NCBI GenBank assembly: GCA_029204225.1 | Contig: CM055097.1 | Coordinates: forward strand, 42,384,858-42,448,857 | DNA: 64,000 nucleotides | Direction of reading: 5' to 3' | DNA from: Diphasiastrum complanatum | Lineage: Eukaryota > Streptophyta > Lycopodiopsida > Lycopodiales > Lycopodiaceae | In this document: positions 46,285 through 58,003 of the stretch, in pieces | Layout of the letters: the number at the start of each line of letters is the position of its first letter | How positions within the stretch are numbered: the stretch's first letter is position 1 | Notes under the pieces: model-generated | The model's database searches: none | The model's input: only the letters and a program-made list of their open reading frames with translations | What the model was told of the DNA's origin: nothing | Translations under genes and position numbers: made by a program

Positions 46285-46923
46285 TTATTAGTACTTAAAT
46301 TCACTTGCACTCATTTTTTTTTTATATTCATCGCAATACTTTTTATGTATACTTTTATAGATAGAGTTGAATGTGATAATTATAATACCCGAACCTTGTG
46401 GTTATGTCCTATTTCAGAATGTCACCACATATTCCCTCCCTACGACATGTAGGTTTTTCCATGCAAGTTAGAAATATTAAAACCTCGGCTTTAACGAGAG
46501 AAAAGTAAGGGCTACGCACCTTCCTAGGATTGGGAATTTTAATTATCTACATTTCACCTTTGCATATTAAGTAATTGCTAGTGTATGCATTGAAAATACG
46601 ATATTGCTTTGAACAAAATGAAAATGATGAATTACATTTAATTTCTTACTATGTTAAATAATGTATTCCAATAATAATAAAAATTGAAACAATACAAACT
46701 CACCGGTAAACTCACTCGAAGCTTTAGTGCAAACGTGCAATTGCTCGCTCTTTAAACGCTTGTTCTCTTTTTTTTTAATATTTTTTATCACATGCACAAG
46801 CAATTAAAAAATAACACTATATTACACAATTAAACCATTATTATAAACAAATTCAAACATACAATTACCATCAAACACTATCTAGTCATCTACTACTCTA
46901 AATCTTAATCAAAACTCTCTCTC

Positions 46924-46965
<42 letters not shown>

Positions 46966-47059
46966 TAGATTTAATATAAATTTTCTATCAAACACAATTT
47001 ATTTATCTATCACTCTTAAATACCCTAAACTAATGCATAATACAAAACACACACTCACA

Positions 47060-47117
<58 letters not shown>

Positions 47118-47144
47118 TTAAATTTTAAATCAATGCAAAATGTT

Positions 47145-47204
<60 letters not shown>

Positions 47205-47319
47205 ACACAGAATCTATTCATCTACTACCCTAAATCTCAATCAAATCACTCTCTCTCCAACCTGCAAAAAAATAGAGTGAGAGAGAAGGTGCTGGATCGC
47301 GCGAATACGAAAAACCAAA
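46285..47319. repeat. CACTA 3' non-coding region with three microsatellites
   Basis: (TC)n at 46915-46961, (TC)n at 47061-47114 and (CA)n at 47147-47209, in AT-rich sequence. Reading frames over these are repeat artefacts. Confidence 0.85.
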
Positions 47320-47715
47320 CAGACGTCGGAATCCGACGACTTCAAAACGCGTTGGAATCTGACATCCATGCCCATTCCAAGTCCAGACGACAGGTCCTAG
47401 ATGCCATGGACAAACTTTTTTATTGTCGACGTGGACATCAGATTCGGACGTCCGTCGGATTCAGACGTCCATGTCAGATTACACGTATTTTTTTTTTTGA
47501 AAAAATATGTCAGGTTATATCCATATTTGAATGTCGGAATCCGACATGTTGGATTCCGACGTGCCTTTCAAAAATTGGTTGTCGTCCATATTTCCCGATC
47601 GCCGGACTCTGATTTTCGGATTTTTTACTGGGACGTCGTATTTCGACGTGTCGGATTGCGACGGATAATGAAATTTTTGAACATACGTCGGACGTCCACG
47701 TCAGAATCTGCGCGA
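47320..47715. repeat. GTCGGA/TCCGAC subterminal repeat cluster
   Basis: GTCGGAATCCGAC occurs at 47325-47337 and 47533-47545. Related GTCGGATT, CGTCGGACGTCC and GACGTCC motifs in both orientations occur throughout. Dense short direct and inverted units next to the end are the known binding-site arrangement for CACTA transposase accessory proteins. Confidence 0.75.
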
Positions 47716-47732
47716 TATATTATTGTGAAAAT

Positions 47733-49509
47733 GTGACAATCAACTTCAATCAAGGACTAATGAGCTTTGGACAAGGAAAACGCCAATTTGAACTACACGG
47801 TGTTCAATCTACTCAACAACATTCAACTTTGCAGCTGATTTCTGTGGAGAAGGCTCAAAGGCTGTCTAGATCAAATGTAAAAATGTTTGTACTCAGGATC
47901 GAAGAAGTTGAGGGACAATTTAGGGAAATCGAAACAAAAGAATTGTCCCAGATAAGACAAAGTGTGAAAGATCCAAAGATTTGGAAGATCTTGGATAAAT
48001 TTTCTGATGTGTTTGCTGATCAGTTACCCAAAGGGAAACCTCCTATCAGATTTGTGGACCATCTCATTGAATTGGAATCGGGAACAAAACTAGTCAATTT
48101 ACCACCTTACAGACTATCAAGGGCCGAAAATGAAGAAGTCCATAAACAGGTTCAGGAGTTACTCTCACAAGAATTTATTGTTCGAAGTAAATCACCTTTT
48201 ACCTCTCCCGTGTTGCTGGTTAAGAAGAAGGATGGAACATTTAGGATGTGTATTGATTATCGAGCTCTTAACAAAGTGACCATCAAAAATAGATATCCAA
48301 TCCCTAGAGTGGATGATTTGTTGGATGCGGTAAAGGGAGCTAGCGTCTTTTCAAAAGATAGATTTACGTTCAGGATACCATCAAATTAAGGTCAAAGAAG
48401 AGGATCAGCATAAAACAGCTTTTCGAACTGACAGGAGAGATTATGAATTCAAAGTTATGTCTTTCAGATTAATTAATGCTCCTACCACTTTTCAAGCTCT
48501 TATGAATCGGATTTTTAAACCGTACCTTTGTTTGTTTATGTTGGTATTATTTGATGACATCATGATATATAGCAAGAACATGGAAGAGCATGTGAAACAT
48601 TTGGATACCGTATCAAGTATTCTTCGAGAATACAAGTTGTCTGCAAAAATAACCAAATGTGAATTCGCTCGAGATGAGGTGAAATACTTGGGACACATTG
48701 TGTCCAAGGAGGAAATCAAGGTGGACCAGAAGAAGATTGAGGCAATCAAGAATTGGAATTCACCTAACAACGTCAGAGAATTGAGAGGATTCCTAGGATT
48801 AGCAACCTATTATAGAAGATTCATTCAGTATTTCTCAAAAGTGGAAACATCTCTTACCCATCTTTTGAAAAAGAATAAGTTTGAGTGGAATGAGAAAACT
48901 CAGATGGCTTTTGAAGCTCTTAAGGAATCGTTGGTAACGGCTCCTCTACTAGTGCAACCCAACTTCAATTTGCCTTTCATGGTTACAATGGACGCCAATG
49001 GCACAGGGTTGGGAGCTATTTTGAGTCAATCAGATAGAGTCATTGCCTATGAAAGTAGGAAACTCACTCACAAGGAAGCATCATATCCTACTCATGGTAA
49101 GGAGTTGTTGGCAATTGTGCATGCCCTCAAGAAATGGCGACACTATTTATATGGGTCTAAATTCTTGATTAAAAGTGACCATCATAGTTTGAAATATTTC
49201 TTGACCCAAAAGCAATTGAATGACAAGCAAAAGAGATGGTTGTCACAAGTTCAATCTTATGATTTTGATATTGAATATCTTAAAGGAAAGGACAATGTAG
49301 TTGCAGATGCGTTATCAAAAATATGGTCTTTACAAATGAATGCATCTTCAAAATCTACAGAGGAATATGCAGCATACTTGGCGGAACATCAAAAGAAAAT
49401 TTTGGATCATCCTTCAATGGAGGAGCATAGAATGTTGTGGTCAAATTTGAGATTCGGCACAATTTCTGCAATATCTGCGTTAAGTGCAGATTGGATAAAC
49501 AGAGTATAA
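47733..49509 (+). pseudogene. gypsy reverse transcriptase and RNase H
   Basis: It opens [20 protein letters not shown], the stretch that follows the protease in gypsy pol. RT blocks include [38 protein letters not shown], a frameshift at about 48355-48400, then KVMSFRLINAPTTFQALMN and the catalytic LFDDIMIYS near 48550 (usual F/Y-x-DD). RNase H has MDANGTGLGAILSQSD, THGKELLAIVHALKKWRHY and DHHSLKYFLTQKQL, ending NVVADALSKIW. Confidence 0.9.
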
Positions 49510-49917
49510 GGAAGATCCAGATGTAAGGGAGATTTGGGAGGAACTGCAAAACTCTAATTCAGTTGTTTATTCCCGATATAAGAAACAGGGACAAATATTG
49601 TTGTATGACCATTCTAGAATTCTGCTTGCTCCTCAATCTAAGTTCATTCCGCAAGTATTATATGAGCTACACTCATCTCCAAGTGCTGGACATAGTGGAA
49701 TTTTGAAGACATATCAAACCATCTAAAAGCTATTCAAATGGGCTGGTATGAAGAAAGTTATATACACATATGTGTAAGAACGTATTCCTTGTCAAGTGAA
49801 TAAGGTGGAACATGTTAAGAAACCAGGTTTATTGCATCTATTATCTATTCCTACACAACATTGGACAAGTATCAGCATGGATTTTATACCTTCCTTTCCA
49901 ACAGCAACTGGGGGATA
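49510..49917 (+). pseudogene. truncated gypsy integrase
   Basis: It has the zinc-binding remnant YELHSSPSAGHSGILKTYQT and, after stops, ERIPCQVNKVEH, then WTSISMDFIPSFP (first catalytic Asp). It breaks off at 49917 and joins LTR sequence directly, so the rest of the integrase and the start of the right LTR are deleted. Confidence 0.8.
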
Positions 49918-50257
49918 CTATCCCTCAAGATAGTTAAGTTAAGTGAGAGCATTGTCTATAACTAGGCAAGAGACATCAATTTGTGAATCTTTTGGCTCAT
50001 TTGCAAGTGAGAGCTTCTAGCTTCCTTGTGAATGTCAGCCATAGGGATCTCCATTGTTAGGTCTCATGTGCCCTATCCACATGAATCCATGCTCTATTTT
50101 CATTGGTTGTACTCTTTCTTTCATTGCTAATGAAATTCCATTGAGATCTCATTGTTTCTAGCTTTCTATAGATATGCTATCTTGATGGTCTTGATATTTT
50201 CTTGCTATTAACTTTACTTCTATTGAAATTGCTATTAGTTTGGGATTTGGCACATGA
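49918..50257 (+). repeat. right LTR of the split gypsy element, 5'-truncated
   Basis: It matches 38459-38803 with about a dozen substitutions and loss of one 5-bp TTAAG unit. It ends TTTGGCACATGA at 50257. The first 200 bp or so of the LTR are missing. Confidence 0.85.
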
Positions 50258-50416
50258 CAACATTTGAGCTTATGGTCTACGGTTCTGAGGAGCTCAAGAG
50301 TGAACTTTCGCAATTAATCGTTTTGTTGGATTTGTAGATTCTCTAAGTCTTTAGTGAAGGAGTCCGTTGAAGTTGGGTAGAAGATGTGGAGCTGAACTCT
50401 TCTCTTCCTCTTCTCC

Positions 50417-50907
50417 TTGTCCCAACGGTGCCCTTTAGATTGGTTAGTTAAGCTATCAGAATCGCTTCCTAAGCTCTCATTTGCTTCTTGTATGGTGTTG
50501 GCACATGCTTCATTAAAGGTTTTGTACGCTCTTTTTCATTTCATGTGGCATCGCCGGATGCTTTTCGGCAACCTAGCCATAAACCATGAGATCACATTGG
50601 CGTTGGGCACACTAGCAAGGGTATATTGTCCCTTTAATTTTTTGACCCTTTCGATAAAGTCTCTAAGAGACTCACGACTCTTAATACACACTCGTCCAAG
50701 CTGTAAGTTGGGATGTTCCATAAATCTAATGGTTTTGAAACACAAGATAAATGCCCTTCGTAATGTGGTCCAATCTTCATTTTCGGCGGCCTCTAGATTA
50801 AAGTACCAATTGTTTGCAGAATTGGTGAGACATAAGTTAAAATACTTTCTCATCGACTGGTCATCATTCATTCCACAAGTCTCACAGGCTTTCACATACA
50901 TACCCAT
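50417..50907 (-). pseudogene. gypsy-type gag fragment
   Basis: The minus strand from 50907 reads MGMYVKACETCGMNDDQSMR, KYFNLCLTNSANNWYFNLEA and LQLGRVCIKSRESLRDFIER, then KLKGQYTLASVPN. This is the plant retrotransposon gag capsid pattern (L-x-A-x-x-W-Y near the middle, followed by SLR-x-F-I-x-R). It is a different family from the other gags here. Nothing else of the element is visible on this strand. Confidence 0.75.
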
Positions 50908-51751
50908 TATTCATTGATAGCTTCCCAGAAATATATCCACCTATAGTGCAACTAGACTCCAACTGGATCTTACCCAAAATATATATCTTGCTTACCAAAG
51001 AATGGTGGATAAGAAACACCAATACATGACATCAATTTGGAGATCGTCAGCATCTACATATGACCATGTTGCTCACTTGAGCACTCACCAAAGTATCAAT
51101 CGTCACTCCCTGAGTAACTATCTCCAACCTTGTCAGCTCACAACCATAGGCATACCACCTCTCCCATGATACAATCCATGCCACCTACCTCCACGTTGGC
51201 CTAGCCTATCCCTAGGTCACTACATAATAACTAATGCACCAGCTGAAGAACATCTCTCATACATCCAATGATGTATCATACATGAGCATTTGTAGCATCT
51301 CCCTGAGTGCCATTCCAAATGGCCACTCACTGAGCCCACCATATGTCTTCGATGTTGATCACCATCCTACTATCTAAGCCAATCTCCAAAGCATCACTTG
51401 CCTCTCCTAGCTCCTAGCATCTGCTCGCTCTCCCTGGCTATGTGCCACCTAAAATCATTCCAATGCAAGCCCATCTCTGAGTCATCGCTCATGGGATCTT
51501 GAGATCGTAGTATTCCAACCTGATCATACTGAGGTATATGGCTCCAAGTGACTTCCTCAGGCTTCTCCCTGATCTGACCCATTGAGAATCTTAACCAAGT
51601 AGGTTCCAACATGTGTGCCAAGCCTAGAATTCTACAGATACAACCACTGTGCATAATATCTAACAGATAGCTCACCAATTCTGATCTGAGATAGTTTTGA
51701 TTAAAAAATCTAGATCTAATCTCATTGTCTGCTTGATCTGAATTTGTAAAG
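50908..51751. other. unassigned spacer between retroelement relics
   Basis: Unusually C-rich for the region (many CATCTCC/CCTAGC stretches). A 94-codon minus ORF (51394-51678) has no known domain. Confidence 0.35.
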
Positions 51752-53650
51752 ATGGCTGCCCTTGGAGCTGTTCGGGGAGGTGCTCCTTAGGGAGTCAATC
51801 CAATTATTGTTAGAAGAGCATCTCATTTGGATCTACCCAAATACAATGGATCAACAGATCCAGATAGATTTCTTCAGATCTATGCTGAATCCTGTGAAGT
51901 CTATGGCAAACTTAAGCTTTTTTCGATGGCCTTAACAAGCGCAGCACAAGATTGGTATTATAATCAAGATGAAACTGAGCATACAGATTTGGAGGTTGTT
52001 AAAAGAGCCCTTACCACACGATTCAAACCACAAAAACCATAGTATGGAGAAAATCCAGTAGCTAGACCTCGACAATCTGCTCTTGGATACCCGAAACGTT
52101 TAGCCTTACCTGCCCCACCAAAGCACTCCGCTCCTCCTCCCAATTTGATGGAACCAGAACCGCACAGAAGTGCTGAGCAATGGAACTATGGTACTGATCA
52201 AGAAGGTGGATCTTCAGGTAGATCTTCAGAACAATATGCTATTTATGCTGTCACGCAACAACAAGCCTCTAGAAACTGGACCAGAGCACCACTTGGATGT
52301 TTTGCATGTGGAGAAAATCACAGAGTTGCAAAATGTCCAAATAAAAAAAAAATTGTACCATTCTGTTGTGACTATGGTTATGGGCATTGCTATAAAGACT
52401 GTCCAGCAAGACCGAAGCCACCACCAGCTGCAGCACTTGTAAATTTGATAACAATCAAGAGAAGACCAGAAGCTCAGAATAAATCAAGTGTACCCTTGAT
52501 GCTGGTCACTAGAGCACAAAAGCAGAAAGAACCAGTAGCGGATCCAATATTTGTTGATTCTATACCATTAATCGATATACCAACAGCATCTGGAGTCTAT
52601 CCCAATCTTCATGCAGAAAAAAAAAAGATATCGGGATATGAGGAAATGGATTAAACATTTGCAAGAAGAAGAGGAGCTTGAAGCTGCTAAAGCAATAGCC
52701 AAAGTTCGTTCTTCACCATTGCAGCCACCAAGAAATTCACGTACAATGGTTCAAAAAGAGGATGCTGATTCATCAATAACGGATCATACTTGTGACCGTC
52801 TAGAGAAAAATTTGGGAGTGCATTACGATTCTCAAACGGATATTGTCAACTGGAATGAAGCTCTTGCAACGATTGATTGTACAGAAGGATATATGTGTCA
52901 ACAAGATATCAGTCAGATTTGAGCGAGATTTTCTTATTGGATCGAACTTTGGATACACCGATCACATTTTCATTGAATGTACTAAATGTAGTCTGGATAT
53001 CAACGGAACCTATACCAGATCCGATTGAAGATGATCTCATACATGTGAGCCATGCCTTGACTTATGATGGCAATGCAGAACTTACGGATGAGCAGATTCT
53101 CAATCATATGGATCCAACCAGATTTGGAGTGCATAATGTTCCTGATGAACCAACAATAAAACCGCCTAAAGCAGTTATATTGAAGGAAGATAGGATTACA
53201 AGATCGATGACGAAGAAACAAGCCAAACAACATTATAATACGGTCCTGAAATGGAAAAATCCTCCTCAAAAGATTGATTCAAAGAATGTGCCGCCCTTAC
53301 TAGATAAAGGCAAAGGAAAAGTCAAGGATGATTCTACAAGTCATAATTCTAGCAAGACATCATCATCTCGGAAATCATCACCTCCACGATCAATTCCTGC
53401 TAAGAAGGCTAAGCGAAGATCCAAGACAAGTCCTTTTGAAAAAGAACAAGTAGATGTAGTCCAGCATGATATGCCCGAGAATTTTAAGCGTTATACATTG
53501 GACGGTGTGATTATCATGTTACCTAAAGCACATAGTGAACCTAAAGAGCACGTGCCAGACTCAAAAGATGTTTACGATGGCCCAGCTAGGACACAACCAA
53601 TGAATCTTGCCGAACCAGGAGAACCACAAAAGATTATACAAGTTGGATAA
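51752..53650 (+). pseudogene. gypsy gag and protease-region relic
   Basis: From the ATG at 51752 it reads MAALGAVRGGAP, a stop, then DLPKYNGSTDPDRFLQIYAE, LTSAAQDWYYNQDET and a linker rich in Pro, Ser and Gln. Two zinc knuckle-like motifs, CFACGENHRVAKC and CCDYGYGHCYKDC, lie near 52300-52405. The following frames (LEKNLGVHYDSQTDIVNW; DRTLDTPITFSLN; then a long Lys/Ser-rich stretch) lie where the protease should be, but I see no D-S/T-G motif. The reading switches frame at about 52640 and 52900. Confidence 0.8.
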
Positions 53651-55014
53651 CAACTTAACCCTGAACAGTATCAAGCACTCCACATGTTACTTATTAAGTA
53701 TCAAGATTGTTTTGCATGGATATATTCCAACGTCAGTTATTGAACATACCATACCTTTAGTACCTGATGCAGTTCCATAGGTTACAAAGTTCTATCGCTG
53801 TAATCCTAATGTTGCGGATCTGATAAAGAAAGAACTTCAGAGACTGCTTGACGTCGATTTCATTTATGAGATCAAGCATACTGAATGGATCTCACCAATT
53901 GTCATTGTTCCTAAGAAGAATGGAAAATTGAGAATCTATGTGAATCTCAAGGCGTTGAACAAAGTGACATGGAAGGATCACTTTCCGTTACCTTTTACTG
54001 AAAGCATTTTGGATCGCCTTGCTGGAGCGGAAGCTTATAGTTTTATGGATGGATTTACAACCAGGTTAAGATTGCACTTGCAAATCGCCACAAAACAGCT
54101 TTTGCAACAGAATGGGACACCTATGCTTACAAAGTAATGTCGTTTGGACTCTGTAATGCACCAAGTTCATTCCAAAGAGTAATGCAATTTGCTTTTAGAG
54201 ATTATCTACAAAAATTTCTTGAAATTTACTTGGATGACCTGGGAGTCCATAGTTCAGATACAGACCACCTAGATCGATTGGAGAAAGTATTTGAAAGATG
54301 CCGCAAATATCAAATTTCTCTAAATCCAAAAAATGTTAGATATGGGTTTCCCACAGAGTTGTGCTTGGACATGTGATATCGAGACATGGTATTGCCACAA
54401 ATTATTCTAAGATCAAGATTATTGTGGAATTACCACCGCCAACAACGATTCATGGAGTTTATGTGTTTATGGGTTATGCGAACTACTATCGCATTTTTAT
54501 TATCTTCTTTGTGGATTGAGCGCGACCTATATACAAATTGACTATTGTTTCTATTTGGACAGTAGAGGCGTTAGAAGCCTTTGAGAAATTAAAAAAAAGC
54601 ATTAACTTCAGCATCAATACTACGTTCTCCAAATTGGACAATTGAATTTCACGTTCACACGGATGCCTCAAAATATGCTATTGGATCTTGTTGACACAAC
54701 CAGGTAATTATAAGAAGGATTATCCTATACGATTTGCAAGCAGACAGCTTATAAATCCGGAGAAGAATTATTTAACAATAGAACGTGAAACGTTAGCCAC
54801 GATTTTTTCTGTTTGGAAATTTCGTCACTATCTCATAGAAATGCACTTTGCATTTTATACGGATCACCAGCCGTTACTTTACTTGGTAAACAAGACATGC
54901 AATACTGGACGTATTGCAAGATGGGTATTGTTATTGACTGAGTTTGACTTTCGAATTGTGGTTCGAAAGGGGAAGCAACATTATCTAGCCGATCACGTTT
55001 CGCTGCGGATTTGA
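53651..55014 (+). pseudogene. gypsy RT and RNase H relic
   Basis: It reads ELQRLLDVDFIYEIKHTEWI, SPIVIVPKKNGKLRIYVNLK, ALNKVTWKDHFPLPFTESIL, DRLAGAEAYSFMDG, then after a stop MSFGLCNAPSSFQRVMQF and the catalytic region IYLDDLGVHSSD near 54227. The HFPLPF pattern places it near the Tat/Athila-type branch. RNase H: VHTDASKYAIGS and FASRQLINPEKNYLTIERET, YTDHQPLLYLVNK, ending LADHVSLRI. Several stops and frame changes are present. It stops abruptly at 55014. Confidence 0.85.
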
Positions 55015-55112
55015 CTGTTCTTTGTGTTGTGCTGGTTTCTAGTCTGGCTTTGATTGCTTTGGGCATTTCTTCTTCTTCTGTATATACCAAATTTATCTAC
55101 GAATCTGCTCTC

Positions 55113-57960
55113 TGTAAGTAAAATCACAGATCTAGGACATAGAGTAGAATTCGAATGTGATCAGTGCAAAGTAGTTGATAGGACAGGCAAGATCCTAGCA
55201 CTCGAAAAAGCATGAATACTTGTATAAATTAAGTCATTGCTTTTCTGCCTCTAGTCAGACGTTCAGTACTTCTATTCATGCAAATAAAAGTTTACTTTGG
55301 CATTATAGACTTGGTCACTTGAATCATGCTGTTATACAACAAATGTCTAGACAATCTATTGTTCTTGATCTCGACTATCCTCGTGATAAAGTCGAGTTAC
55401 ATGTCTGTCAAGACTGTCTAATTGGTAAACAAACTAGGAAACCATTTGAATAAAGCCATCAACATATTGCTAGAGGATTGCTAGACATTGTACATTCAGA
55501 CATTTGTGGCCCGATGAAAAATCCTTCGCTGAAGGATGCAAAATATTTTATAACTTTTATTGATGAATTCTCTAGAAGGACTATGGTGTACTTTATAAAG
55601 AAGAAATCAGAAGCCTTCAACTGCTTCAGAATCTTCAAGGAGCGTGCATAATAGGAGACTGGAAGGATGATCAAGACTCTAAGGTCAGACAATGGTGGAG
55701 AATATATCTCTATCGAGTTTATGGAGTACTGCCAAAGCCAAGGCATTGAGCAACAATTCATCACTCCTTACAGTCCTCAGTCTAATGGCTTAGCCGAGAG
55801 GAAGAACTGTACCCTGGTTGAATCACCCAAATGTATGCTAGCGCATGCATCGCTGCCCAGGAGATTCTGGGCCGAAGCTGTCTCCACTACAACTTATGTC
55901 CAGAACAGATGTTCGACTAAGGTCCTCTCAGACAAGACACCCGATGAGGTGTGGACAGGCTCTAAGCCTTCTGTGAAGAACCTAAGAGTGTTTGGATGCA
56001 TTGTCTATGCGCAGATCCCAAAAGACACGAGGAAGAAATTGGACTTTCAAGGTCTCAAAACCATTCTGATTGGATATACTTCATCTGATAATACATACAA
56101 GCTGTATGATCCTGATACCCAGCAAATCTTGTATAGTCGAGATATAGTCTTTATCGATGATAAGTTCGTTGACATCAAAGGCAAGGATATTGCTGCAGGA
56201 GAACCTTCATCACCTGACATTGACACGACTGTCTGAGATTCTGGCTCAGGCGTGTCCATTGTCGACCCACTTTTTGACAGCGAATTAGACAAAGATGTTG
56301 CTGCTACCTAGCAACAAGTCCCAAGAGTGGTTCATCAGTCAAATCCTCTCAGAAGATCAAGCTGAGTGCGCACACAGCCGACAAGGTATAGTCCTGAGTC
56401 TGCATGACTCTTTATACAAGAACCGACAACAGTCGAGGAGGCACTCAGCCAACTAGACTCTGATCTCTGGAGAGAAGCTATGGACAAAGAGTATTCCTCT
56501 CTAATCAAGAACTAGACGTGGTCACTAGTTGAAGTTCCTATTGGATGCAATATCATTGATTGCAAATGGATTTTCAAGATAAAATACAATGCCAATGGAA
56601 CAATTGACCGAAGAAAGACAAGACTAGTAGCACGAGGATTCACTCAGATCTCCAAAGTCGACTACAACGAGACTTTCAGTCCAGTAGTCAAGCATTCGTC
56701 GATCCGAGCCCTCCTGTCTTATGTTGCAGCTGCCAACCTCGAGGTACATCAACTTGATGTACAAACAGCTTATCTGAATGGAGTTATACAAGAAGACATC
56801 TACATGATCCAGTCCGAAGGATATGTTCTGGAAGGTATGAAGAATCATGTATGTAAACTCCACAAAGCACTTTACGGCTTGAAACAGTCTGCCATAGCTT
56901 GGTATTAGAGGATCAACACATTCCTCATTGGACAAGGATTCCAACCAAGCACTACTGATTGCAACATCTATTCCAAGTTGGTGCAACAATCCTTCATTAT
57001 CATCACCTTATATGTGGATGATACGTTGCTTTTCAGCAACAATACCAATTTGGTCAAGGATTCTAAGCAGATGCTATTTTTAGAGTTCGACATGACTGAT
57101 CTGGGCGAAGCTCACTTCTGTCTAGGCATTCAGATCCATAGAGACAGAGCGAGACTACTGATCTACATCACTCAACAAAGGTATCTTCACAATGTTCTTA
57201 ACAGATACAATCTAATGAATTGTAAGTTAGCTCACTGATTGATGGATCTAGGCCTGCATTTGTCAAAGGACCAATGTCCCCAGACCAAGTAGGAAGAGGA
57301 GCAGATGAGAGAGTATCCTTATCAATTGATACTTGGATCTCTCATGTACACAATGGTCGGTACAACACCTGATATCTCTTTTGCAGTAAGCTCACTCAAC
57401 CAATATATGGCTAATCCTGGCATTACCCATTGGAAGGCTCTCATAAGAGTCATGAGGTATATTCAAGCTACCATGGACCAGTGCATCTGCTATGGAGATG
57501 TCAGCAATGACAATCTTCATTAGCTCAATGGATATTTTGATGCAAGCTAGGGAGGAAATGTAGGCAATCGTAAGTCCACATCTGGATTTACATTCTTCTT
57601 CAACGACGATTCTATCTCATGGAACAGTCGTAAGCAAACCTCTATCGCACTTTCTTCTATAAAAGCAAAATACATTGCTACTTCTCAATCTATTAAGGAA
57701 ATGTTTTGGTTGAGAAATTTACTGTCAGACATTAATTTGTATCAGTACAACCCCACAATTTTATTCTATGATAATCAGAGTGCTATTGACTTATCGGCCA
57801 ACCCTAGATTTCACTCTAGGAGTAAGCACATTGAAATCGAATATCACTACATCAAGGGCAAGGTTCTCAATTAACGTACTACAGAATGTAGGACATGGTT
57901 GCAGATATATTCACGAAGGCATTAAGTGTTAATGCACACAACAAATTTTGTGCATTACTC
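55113..57960 (+). pseudogene. copia pol relic: protease end, integrase, RT, RNase H
   Basis: It starts inside the protease tail (KITDLGHRVEFECDQCKVV). Integrase: HYRLGHLNHAVIQQM and CQDCLIGKQTRKPF (zinc), VHSDICGP, LRSDNGGEYISIEF, PQSNGLAERKNCTL (D-D-E all present but across stops). C-terminal block RVFGCIVYAQIPKDTRKKL. RT from about 56460: CKWIFKIKYNANGTI, QTAYLNGVIQ, then YVDDTLLFSNNTN near 57015. RNase H: YDNQSAIDLSANPRFHSRSK. It lacks gag. The same family as 27661-29815, in the opposite orientation, and closely similar in protein. Confidence 0.9.
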
Positions 57961-57994
57961 AGTCTGAAGATCAAGGCATTCACGGATCCAGATT

Positions 57995-58003
57995 AAGGGG
58001 GGG
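57995..58003 (+). promoter_or_regulatory. polypurine tract of the copia element
   Basis: AAGGGGGGG lies directly before the LTR start TGTTGG. It primes plus-strand DNA synthesis. Confidence 0.85.

Larger units (their letters stand above)
42676..47730 (+). mobile_element. CACTA (En/Spm) DNA transposon, ends not fixed
   Basis: It carries a TNP2-type transposase with DUF4218-like and DUF4216-like regions, in CACTA gene order, and a 3' region dense in GTCGGA/TCCGAC inverted units, as expected of subterminal repeats. The 3' boundary is where gypsy coding resumes at about 47730. The 5' boundary lies somewhere between 41440 and 42676. I found no clear CACTA...TAGTG inverted ends or 3-bp duplication. 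Confidence 0.75.
38254..50257 (+). mobile_element. Ty3/gypsy element split by a CACTA transposon
   Basis: The left LTR, primer site (38811-38822) and broken gag (40364-41440) lie before, and RT, RNase H and part of integrase (47733-49917) and a 5'-truncated right LTR lie after, a block of about 6 kb holding a CACTA transposon. The zinc knuckle and protease of this element are not found. The gag frame stops near 41440 and coding resumes at 47733 just after where the protease should end ([13 protein letters not shown]), so the inserted block apparently replaced that part or came with a deletion. Confidence 0.8.

Noticed and set aside
47030-47612. ORFs with Val-Cys and Thr-His repeats on both strands
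   Set aside because: Translation of (TC)n and (CA)n microsatellites and subterminal repeats.
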